Part shown: positions 1-6,288 of the stretch, in pieces
How positions within the stretch are numbered: the first letter of the stretch is position 1
Layout of the letters: every line of letters begins with the position of its first letter
Source of the DNA: an uncultured Oxalobacter sp.
Lineage (GTDB): Bacteria > Pseudomonadota > Gammaproteobacteria > Burkholderiales > Burkholderiaceae_D
Assembly (NCBI GenBank): GCA_934270705.1
Contig: CAKQQG010000033.1
Span: forward strand, 1-16,108
Direction of reading: 5' to 3'
Length of the DNA: 16,108 nt
Translations under genes and position numbers: made by a program
Notes under the pieces: generated by a model
What the model was told of the DNA's origin: nothing
The model's input: the letters and a program-made list of their open reading frames with translations, nothing else
The model's database searches: none

Positions 1-1
1 C

Positions 2-211
2 AAATATACCGATCGTGAAGGCATCGAGCGTTACGCTACCGAAATCATCGGGGATACCATGCAGATGCTGGGCAGTCGTCAGGGGGCCGGTGATCCGCCG
101 GATGATCGTGGTTACCAGCCCGCAGCACGGCAGGCACAGGGCAATGCGGCACGTCAGCCGGCAAGCCGCGCACCGGGGTTGTCGGATATGGATGACGATA
201 TTCCGTTCTGA
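2..211 (+). CDS. ssb: Single-stranded DNA-binding protein, C-terminal part (5' end outside window)
   Basis: The last 69 codons of an open frame that enters from the left edge. The first visible residues (KYTDREGIERYATEIIGD) match the end of the OB-fold of bacterial SSB. A glycine/glutamine/alanine/proline-rich linker follows, and the protein ends in MDDDIPF, the conserved acidic tip through which SSB recruits partners such as exonuclease I, RecQ, PriA and Pol III chi. SSB binds single-stranded DNA as a tetramer during replication, repair and recombination. The tip and linker make the call firm even though most of the OB-fold is missing. A rho-independent terminator begins about 20 nt after the stop codon. 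Confidence 0.95.
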   Translation, partial: KYTDREGIERYATEIIGDTMQMLGSRQGAGDPPDDRGYQPAARQAQGNAARQPASRAPGLSDMDDDIPF

Positions 212-231
212 AGGCGAGGGAATGCATAACG

Positions 232-263
232 AACCGGTTTCGGGTTGCCGAACCGGTTTTTTT
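232..263 (+). terminator. Rho-independent terminator of ssb
   Basis: The stem is AACCGGTT(T)CGG paired with CCGAACCGGTT around a GTTG loop. That is 11 base pairs with one bulged T, followed directly by a run of seven Ts on the plus strand. It begins about 20 nt after the ssb stop. Read on the minus strand there is no U-tract after the hairpin, so it should act mainly for ssb rather than for the converging MFS gene. Confidence 0.88.
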
Positions 264-301
264 GTGCCTGACCATTCCGGTATGTGCTGACGAAGCCGAA
301 T

Positions 302-1525
302 TTATCGTTGTTGCAGGCTGTTGATGATTCGTTTGCCTGCCAGCCAGACCAGCAGAGCGAAAATGCCGGTGGCGCACAAGGCCATGCTGAAACTGCCGGT
401 GTATTCCCTGACCGTGCCCAGTACCAGTGTCAGCATGACATTGGCGATATTGGCGATCATGTTCATGAAACCGGCGGCGGTAGCCAGATAAACGGGCGGC
501 ATGACACTGCCGGTCAGACTGAAAATGGAGCCGTAATTGGAGCCGCCGAGAATGGCGAGCAACATGCCGACGGCCAGTCCGAAACCGGGATGTCCGGTCA
601 GACCCAGTACGATATAGAGGATACCGATCGTCAAAACGGCGGTGTTGGTGATCCAGCTGCGAGAAAACCAGCGCAACAGAGTGCTGCCGTAGGCACGTCC
701 CAGCGTGCCGGCCAGAAGGACGAAGCCGGTGGCAAGGCTCCATGTCATGGCGGTGCTGGTTTCATCCATATCGGCCAGAATGGAAGGAAGCCACTGGCCG
801 AGGTTGTTCAATGTGCCGTAGGACAGACCGTGGAACATGCCCAGCGCCCAGATCGGAACGGAAGTCGAAACCGTACCCAGGGCATGAAGCAGATTGCCCA
901 GCGATCCGGATGAGGCGCCGGTGTTTTTCCGGATGCGTGCCGGAAGCAAGAGCGACAAGGCGGTGACGGTCACAGCCAGTGCAGCCGGAATGAGATAGGA
1001 AAAGCGCCATGCCTGATCGCCCAGATAAGGCAGCGTGACGAACGGCAGCATCGTCCCCAGACAGAAAGCTGCGCCCTGTATCCCTTGTGCCTGTGCGACT
1101 TTTTCAGGGGGTGCCAGCATGCCGGTGACCTTGACGCCGGCAAGAAACAGGGTGCCTGAACTCAATCCTGCCATGAAACGCAATCCGGTTGCCAGCATGG
1201 GATCGTCGGGTGCGAGAAACGGCAGACAGTTGGCGACGACAGCGATGGCGATAGCGATCAGAAATCCGCGATATACGCCGATTTTGTCGAGGATCAGGCC
1301 TGCCGGAAGCTGGACAAGGCTGTGCGACCATAGCAAGCCACTCAAGAAAAGGGAAAGACCGGCATAGCCGATACCGAAAAGGGACATGAATTGCGTACTG
1401 AGCGGGGCGACGCTCATGAAAAAGTATCCGGCGCTGATGCTGATGATGGCGGGAAACCAGATGATCGTGAACATGGTGTATGCGATATAACGGTAACAGG
1501 CCTGATCCGAATGGGTGGCAAGCAT
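302..1525 (-). CDS. MFS permease, substrate unknown
   Basis: A 407-residue hydrophobic protein with about 12 predicted membrane segments. It carries an MFS motif A-like loop between TM2 and TM3 (GLILDKIGVYRG, about residues 76-87), so it is a secondary transporter of the inner membrane. The frame stays open upstream to a TTG at 1840. The extra 105 residues are polar, cysteine-containing and unlike any MFS N-terminus, so I chose the ATG at 1525. No strong Shine-Dalgarno sequence precedes this ATG, so the start is uncertain. It converges on ssb and diverges from the ZIP gene. From memory, an MFS gene beside ssb and uvrA is common in Burkholderiales; I recall no substrate. It does not resemble the oxalate:formate antiporter OxlT at its N-terminus. 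Confidence 0.85.
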   Translation of the reverse strand: MLATHSDQACYRYIAYTMFTIIWFPAIISISAGYFFMSVAPLSTQFMSLFGIGYAGLSLFLSGLLWSHSLVQLPAGLILDKIGVYRGFLIAIAIAVVANCLPFLAPDDPMLATGLRFMAGLSSGTLFLAGVKVTGMLAPPEKVAQAQGIQGAAFCLGTMLPFVTLPYLGDQAWRFSYLIPAALAVTVTALSLLLPARIRKNTGASSGSLGNLLHALGTVSTSVPIWALGMFHGLSYGTLNNLGQWLPSILADMDETSTAMTWSLATGFVLLAGTLGRAYGSTLLRWFSRSWITNTAVLTIGILYIVLGLTGHPGFGLAVGMLLAILGGSNYGSIFSLTGSVMPPVYLATAAGFMNMIANIANVMLTLVLGTVREYTGSFSMALCATGIFALLVWLAGKRIINSLQQR

Positions 1526-1802
1526 ACGTTTCGGCTTGTTGTTTGGCAATATACCCGGGTACGGATGTGAAAAAAAATACTTTTTTTGTTTCCGATTTAT
1601 ACGTTTTCCGAATAAATGGCGGAACATGGCGCTAATACCGGCCATGTCGTACAGAGATTTCGCAACTGGGATATACTCGCCCGGTGATGGGCGGGTACCG
1701 GGCGTACCGGTATTTTCATGCACGGGTTTGCAAAAAAGCAGGCTGATATCCTGTTTGTGCTGATGTACTTCAGGTACCTTGCAAACGTATTTCGGGAAAC
1801 AT
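1526..1802. other. Divergent intergenic region (MFS / ZIP)
   Basis: This 277-nt region separates the two divergent transporter genes and should hold both promoters. It contains an A8-TAC-T7 block at 1570-1587, which can pair with itself and is far more AT-rich than its surroundings. It also holds a TATACT -10-like hexamer near 1672-1677 on the plus strand with no good -35, and inverted GTTTGCAA/TTGCAAAC arms (1726-1733 and 1779-1786). I cannot assign a promoter with confidence. The open frames that cross the region look like shadows. Confidence 0.5.
1726..1786. repeat. Inverted GTTTGCAA / TTGCAAAC arms upstream of the ZIP gene
   Basis: GTTTGCAA at 1726-1733 and its exact complement TTGCAAAC at 1779-1786 are separated by 45 nt. 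They lie just before the preferred ZIP start (1803). They could be paired operator half-sites or the base of a leader hairpin. Eight-base arms can arise by chance, so this is only a candidate. Confidence 0.35.
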
Positions 1803-2750
1803 ATGGAGCGTGGACAAACAAAACGGCATGATAACCGCAAGGCGGAGGGCTGGTGGCGTGTCTGTATGCGTTATTCGGGAACGCACTGGTTTTATGCTGT
1901 TTTTCTCTTGCTGTCGTTATTGACCATACTGGTGCTGTTCGTTCAAAGCGCCTTGCATGTCGTGTCGGACGGTGTCGGACTTGCGCTGCAATATGCCGTT
2001 GCAGGCGGTCTGGCGGGGTTTGCCGGAACGGCACTGGGTGCTGTCCCGGCGCTGGTGCTCAAGCGGTTGCCGGCCTATGTCGAGGATACCATGCTGGGAT
2101 TCGCGGCCGGCATGATGATGGCGGCCAGTGCGTTTTCGCTCATTTTGCCCGGGCTGGATGCGGGGGCGTCCATGACGGGGAGCAAGGTTTACGGAGCGGG
2201 TGTCGTCGTTCTGGGTATGGCGTTTGGCGTTGTATTGATGTTGAGCCTGGACAAATTCACGCCGCATGAGCATGAGACGATCGGTACGTTCGGCCCCGGA
2301 AACGACCGTTTCAACAAAGTCTGGTTGTTCGTATTTGCGATTTCACTGCATAATTTGCCGGAAGGCATGGCGATCGGTGTCGGGTTCTCTCATGCCGATC
2401 TGGCGATAGGTTTGCCGTTGACCATCGCTATCGTCTTGCAGGATGTCCCGGAAGGGCTTGCTGTGGCACTGGCATTGCGGAGTGCCGGTGTCAGCCGGTT
2501 GAAGGCCGTTATGATTGCCGGTGCGTCCGGACTGTTCGAGCCTCTGGGCGCTTTGCTGGGTATCGGTATGTCCAGCGGTTTGGCCTTGTCGTATCCGATC
2601 GGGCTGGGATTCGCAGCAGGTGCCATGCTGTTTGTCGTGTCCCATGAAGTGATTCCGGAAACCCATCGCAATGGGCACCAGACGCCGGCGACTGTCGGAT
2701 TGATGGCGGGATTCGCGCTGATGATGGTACTGGATACAACGTTGGGTTGA
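1803..2750 (+). CDS. ZIP family metal transporter (GufA/ZupT-like)
   Basis: A protein of 315 residues from the ATG at 1803. A short basic N-terminus is followed by about eight membrane segments. Two metal-site motifs of the ZIP family are plain: HNLPEG in one helix (H183, N184, E187) and QDVPEG in the next (Q213, D214, E217). HEVIPETHRNGH lies near the C-terminus (about residues 281-292). Together they indicate inner-membrane uptake of divalent metal, most likely zinc, possibly iron or manganese. The QDVPEG variant is, as I recall, usual for the GufA branch. The start is not settled: TTG 1779 and ATG 1866 are in the same frame. A GGAGGG lies upstream of ATG 1866 but about 17 nt away, whereas GGGA precedes ATG 1803 at a workable distance. 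There is no visible terminator after the stop; ppx follows 134 nt downstream. Confidence 0.88.
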   Translation: MERGQTKRHDNRKAEGWWRVCMRYSGTHWFYAVFLLLSLLTILVLFVQSALHVVSDGVGLALQYAVAGGLAGFAGTALGAVPALVLKRLPAYVEDTMLGFAAGMMMAASAFSLILPGLDAGASMTGSKVYGAGVVVLGMAFGVVLMLSLDKFTPHEHETIGTFGPGNDRFNKVWLFVFAISLHNLPEGMAIGVGFSHADLAIGLPLTIAIVLQDVPEGLAVALALRSAGVSRLKAVMIAGASGLFEPLGALLGIGMSSGLALSYPIGLGFAAGAMLFVVSHEVIPETHRNGHQTPATVGLMAGFALMMVLDTTLG

Positions 2751-2793
2751 AATCGTACTCGCCGGGACGGTACATTACATCAGGTTCGGTTTT

Positions 2794-2827
2794 ATGTCAT
2801 ACGATGGTAATATGTTTGCGGAATAAT
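2794..2827 (+). promoter_or_regulatory. Possible weak Pho box and -10 upstream of ppx
   Basis: ATGTCATACGATGGTAAT (2794-2811) resembles a PhoB box. The first heptamer matches CTGTCAT at 6 of 7 positions and the second at 4 of 7, with 4 nt between them. AATAAT (2822-2827) follows exactly 10 nt later as a -10 candidate. The same box-to-(-10) spacing is seen upstream of ppk and in E. coli phoA. The second half-site is poor, so this is tentative and rests largely on the spacing and on the companion site at ppk. Confidence 0.35.
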
Positions 2828-2852
2828 CGTTCCGGATGTGTAAGCCGGAACG
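2828..2852. repeat. Perfect inverted repeat in the ppx leader
   Basis: CGTTCCGG (2828-2835) and CCGGAACG (2845-2852) form an 8-bp perfect inverted repeat around a 9-nt centre. It begins directly after the candidate -10 element and ends 32 nt before the ppx ATG. It has no T-run, so it is not a standard terminator. It may be an operator at the transcription start or a 5' mRNA hairpin. Confidence 0.5.
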
Positions 2853-2884
2853 GGTGTTTGGTCGGTTTGAGAGAAGGTATGTGA

Positions 2885-4339
2885 ATGTTTGCTGCGATAG
2901 ATCTTGGTTCCAACAGTTTCCGTTTGCATATCGGTGAATATGTCAATGGGGCGATATGTGTGGTCAAGAGCGCCAGAGAACCGAACAGACTGGCTGCCGG
3001 ACTCGACAAAAACAATGTGTTGTCCAGAGAATCGATGGATCGCGGACTGGATGCACTCAAAAGGCTTCGTTCCATTCTGGAGGCATATCCCTTGTCCGAC
3101 GTCAGGGTGGTCGCTACCAATACACTTCGTATCGCTGCCAATGCGCAGGATTTTCTTCAGGAAGCCGAAAAAGTTCTCGGATATCCGATCGAGGTCATAT
3201 CCGGCGAGGAAGAAGGTCGCCTGATTTATCTCGGTGTCGCCAATGTGCTGTCAAGGCCCGGGGAAAAAAGGCTGGTGATCGATATCGGCGGCGGTTCGAC
3301 GGAACTGATTTGCGGGCTGGGGCAGGATATCGAACGGGCCGAATCGTTCAGTGTCGGTACGGTACGTCAGAGTCTGGCGTTTTTTCATGACGGAATTATC
3401 GACGAGACTTCCTTCGAGGCGGCGATCTTGTCAGCGCGCAGCCAGTTCGAGGATGCGGTGGATTATTATCGCAGCAGTGGATGGACGGCGGTGTATGGTT
3501 CGTCGGGAACCATACGGGCGACGGCGGAAATTCTGGCAGTCAATGGGATCGGCGACGGTCGTTTCACGCTGGAAAATCTGGAATTGCTCAAGGCGCGGAT
3601 GATTGAGGCCGGCCATTTGAATCGCCTGAAACTCGATGGTATCAAGGCTGAACGTGCTTCGTCGATTCTTGGAGGGTTGACGATTCTGATCGTGTTGATG
3701 AAGGATTTCGGTATCGACGTACTCCAGCCGATCGACGCCGGGTTGCGAATGGGAATCATGTGGGATATCTACCTGATGTCCACGCAGAAAGACCGGCGTG
3801 AGGAAGCGATCCGGAATATGCTCAAACGTTACCATGTCGATGAACAGCGTGCTCTTCGGGTCGCCAATTATGCGCTGGCGATATACAAACAGATGGCGCC
3901 CGAAGCAGACCGTTTCCTCAAGCTCCTGTACTGGAGCGCCCTGTTGCATGAAATCGGCATGTTCATTTCGCCGACAAATTATCACAAGCATGGGGCTTAT
4001 CTGATCGAGCATGCCGACATGGCGGGTTTCACTTCACGTGAGCAGCGGCAGATGAGCCGATTCGTGCTCGGACAAAAGGGCAATCTCAAAAAACTGAACG
4101 GGATCATGACGGTGCCTGACGCCATCAAGGCGGTACTGGCCTTGCGGCTGGCGGTTATGTTCCAGCATGCCAGGGTCAGTTTCAAACCGGAAAAGATCAG
4201 GGTAAGGGTCAAATCGCGTCTGGATGTGACCTTGCCGAAAGAATGGCTGAATCTGTATCCGACACTGTTGTACTGGCTGGAACGCGAGTGCGACTGGTGG
4301 GAAGATGTCGGCATGACGCTGACGGTACGCACGACTTGA
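2885..4339 (+). CDS. ppx: Exopolyphosphatase (Ppx/GppA family)
   Basis: A 484-residue cytoplasmic enzyme that removes terminal phosphates from polyphosphate; the family also includes pppGpp phosphatases (GppA). Residues 4-15 (AIDLGSNSFRL) are the first phosphate-binding loop of the ASKHA fold. SGEEEGRLIYLG (106-117) holds the region of the catalytic glutamate. DIGGGSTE (133-140) is the second phosphate loop, and GSSGTIRA follows. The C-terminal half contains an HD-type helical region with H355-E356 in LLHEIGMF. Length and C-terminal domain fit Ppx rather than short GppA-like proteins, but sequence alone does not exclude pppGpp activity. A GAGAAGG Shine-Dalgarno lies about 8 nt before the ATG. 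Its stop lies 7 nt from the stop of the convergent SulP gene, with no terminator between. A weak Pho box-like site lies upstream. Confidence 0.93.
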   Translation: MFAAIDLGSNSFRLHIGEYVNGAICVVKSAREPNRLAAGLDKNNVLSRESMDRGLDALKRLRSILEAYPLSDVRVVATNTLRIAANAQDFLQEAEKVLGYPIEVISGEEEGRLIYLGVANVLSRPGEKRLVIDIGGGSTELICGLGQDIERAESFSVGTVRQSLAFFHDGIIDETSFEAAILSARSQFEDAVDYYRSSGWTAVYGSSGTIRATAEILAVNGIGDGRFTLENLELLKARMIEAGHLNRLKLDGIKAERASSILGGLTILIVLMKDFGIDVLQPIDAGLRMGIMWDIYLMSTQKDRREEAIRNMLKRYHVDEQRALRVANYALAIYKQMAPEADRFLKLLYWSALLHEIGMFISPTNYHKHGAYLIEHADMAGFTSREQRQMSRFVLGQKGNLKKLNGIMTVPDAIKAVLALRLAVMFQHARVSFKPEKIRVRVKSRLDVTLPKEWLNLYPTLLYWLERECDWWEDVGMTLTVRTT

Positions 4340-4346
4340 GGCCGGG

Positions 4347-6071
4347 TCATTTATAGAGACTGTAAACGCTCTTGCCCGGATTGGCCTTGATATGTGCCAG
4401 CCGGACGGCACGTTCCACGCTTAGGCGGGACAGGGAGACTTCGGGAAACTGGCTGCCGATCGTGGATTGCAAAATTCTGTGAACGGGATTTTTCAGTCGT
4501 GCAAGAATCAGTTTTTTGTTTTCCTTGCGCATTTCCACAAAAAAGTCGCGTAGTGCCTCGACACTGGTCGCATCCAGATCGGTGGTTTGCTCCAGACTCA
4601 AAATCACGGTATGAACGGGTTGGCTGTCTGCCGAGATGATATATCTGGCCTGCAGCAGGATGCGATCGGCATTGGCGAAAAACATGCTTTGATCCGGGCG
4701 CAGGATCAGGATGCCGGAAACCGGTTGCGCCTCCGGAAAAACGGACAGGCTGACGAAATCATGGCTTTGTCCCAGACGTCCCAGTACGGACACCGTTGAT
4801 TTCGAGTTTTGTCGCAACATCATCAGCAAGCTGATGGCGATGGCGATCATCAGTCCCTGCAAGACACCAAGCAGTACGACGGCCAGAACGGATGAGACGA
4901 TGAGCAAGCGATCGATTTTCCAGCTGAAATACAGTCTGAAACTGGAGAGAGAAAGGGTCGTCGCCATCGTGGATATGACGATTGCCGCGAGAACCGGAAC
5001 GGGAATCCACTCGATGAAAGGCAATACGGTCAGGATGATGACCAGCGTGATGGCAAGGGCGTACAGGCCGGCCAGACGGGTTTTCGCGCCGTAGGCTTCG
5101 TTGGCGGCGGTTGCCGAATAGCCGGCACCGACAGGCATACCCTGAAAGATGCCGGAAACGAGGTTGGAAATACCGAGCGCGAAAAGGTCGCGGTTTGGAT
5201 AGATCGTATCGTGATGTTTCATCGCAAAACTGCGGATGGAACCGTACGATTCGGCATACAGAATAAAGACCAGGGCGATGCCGATTTCAAAAAGTTGCAT
5301 CCATTCCGGATAGCTCAGATTCGGCAGGGTGGGATTGTTGAGATTGAGTTGAATGCTGCCGACGTCGGGAATGCCGTATGAAGGCAGATCAAGCAACTTT
5401 CCTGCGACGATGCCGGCGATGATGACAAGGGTTCCGCAAGGAATGTTCCTGAACTGACCGTTCCTGATCCGGCGCAGCCATTCCATAAATGCGAGAAAGA
5501 GCAGGGCAAGTACCGTTACGGCAAGACAGGCATAGTTCCATGAATGGAATTGTCTCAATACATCCAGTATGAAAAGAAACAGGTTGTCTTTCTGGACGCT
5601 GATATTGAGCACAGCGGTGGATTGCTTGATGATGATGACGATCGCCAGCCCGAATGTGAATCCGCGGAGAACAGGTTTTGCGATGAAGTCGGTAACGTTG
5701 CCCATCCGGGTTGCGGCAGCCAGCAGGAAAATGATGCCGGTCATGATGACCAGACCGGAAGCCAGTATCAGGCGCAATCCGGCATTGTCTTCCGCCATGG
5801 TCATGGTCGTGGCGGCAAGAACGACGGCCGATGACGAAGTCGGCGAAACCAGGGCGAAGCGGCTGGAGCCCAGCAGACCGTAGCATAAAAGACCGGCGAA
5901 CAAGCCGATAATACCGGCTTGCGCCGGCAAATTGCCGATACTGGAATAAGCCAGCGCCTGGGGCAAAAGCAATCCGGCGATGGACAAACCTGCAATGATG
6001 TCTTGCCAGTTCAGATAGCCGGCGTATCGGGTACGTATTTTTCGCAATGCTTCTTTGGCCGGCAGGTTCAT
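4347..6071 (-). CDS. SulP family anion transporter with C-terminal STAS domain
   Basis: A protein of 574 residues. Residues 21-45 (NWQDIIAGLSIAGLLLPQAL onward) begin the SulP/SLC26 transport domain, which runs as hydrophobic helices to about residue 420. A STAS domain follows at about 450-560, with the typical DLDATSVEAL turn (498-507). SulP proteins import sulfate, bicarbonate, C4-dicarboxylates or other anions across the inner membrane; the substrate cannot be read from sequence. The frame is open to a GTG at 6278, but the extra 69 residues are cysteine-rich and unlike SulP proteins. ATG 6071 is the best family fit, though it lacks a clear Shine-Dalgarno; TTG 6110 is an alternative. It follows ppk on the same strand, with 217 nt between, and may be cotranscribed from the ppk promoter. 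Confidence 0.92.
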   Translation of the reverse strand: MNLPAKEALRKIRTRYAGYLNWQDIIAGLSIAGLLLPQALAYSSIGNLPAQAGIIGLFAGLLCYGLLGSSRFALVSPTSSSAVVLAATTMTMAEDNAGLRLILASGLVIMTGIIFLLAAATRMGNVTDFIAKPVLRGFTFGLAIVIIIKQSTAVLNISVQKDNLFLFILDVLRQFHSWNYACLAVTVLALLFLAFMEWLRRIRNGQFRNIPCGTLVIIAGIVAGKLLDLPSYGIPDVGSIQLNLNNPTLPNLSYPEWMQLFEIGIALVFILYAESYGSIRSFAMKHHDTIYPNRDLFALGISNLVSGIFQGMPVGAGYSATAANEAYGAKTRLAGLYALAITLVIILTVLPFIEWIPVPVLAAIVISTMATTLSLSSFRLYFSWKIDRLLIVSSVLAVVLLGVLQGLMIAIAISLLMMLRQNSKSTVSVLGRLGQSHDFVSLSVFPEAQPVSGILILRPDQSMFFANADRILLQARYIISADSQPVHTVILSLEQTTDLDATSVEALRDFFVEMRKENKKLILARLKNPVHRILQSTIGSQFPEVSLSRLSVERAVRLAHIKANPGKSVYSLYK

Positions 6072-6195
6072 GGGGTCGGTATGGGGTGGCGATATGTTCG
6101 GTGCGGTCAATACAAAATTCGCCCCTTTTTCAGGATGGGCGCATGCAAACCGGTATTTTCGGTATTGTATACAGTTTTGGCAAAACGATATTGTC

Positions 6196-6213
6196 CGGCA
6201 TTCAAAAATGCCG
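6196..6213 (-). repeat. Small hairpin between ppk and the SulP gene
   Basis: On the minus strand CGGCATT-TTTG-AATGCCG forms a perfect 7-bp stem with a 4-nt loop, 76 nt after the ppk stop. No U-run follows (GACAATATC), so it is not a convincing intrinsic terminator. It could be an mRNA-stabilising or attenuating hairpin. A TATACAAT stretch about 20 nt further downstream could be a -10 element for a separate SulP promoter, but I find no -35 to match. Confidence 0.45.
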
Positions 6214-6288
6214 CAGGAAAATATCCCCTGAAAGTCGCATTGTACGGAAGGCGATGCCTGCCGGGGACGACATGACACAATGGACGGT

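Noticed and set aside
284..913. 209-codon open frame antisense to the MFS gene
   Set aside because: Gln/Gly/Asp/Ala-rich low-complexity translation produced by the opposite strand of membrane-helix codons; no start signal.
1526..1840. N-terminal extension of the MFS protein to TTG 1840
   Set aside because: The extra 105 residues are polar and unlike the family, overlap the start of the divergent ZIP gene and cross the A8-TAC-T7 block.
6072..6278. N-terminal extension of the SulP protein to GTG 6278
   Set aside because: The 69 extra residues are cysteine-rich with no resemblance to SulP N-termini and no ribosome-binding site at GTG 6278; more likely an untranslated intercistronic gap.
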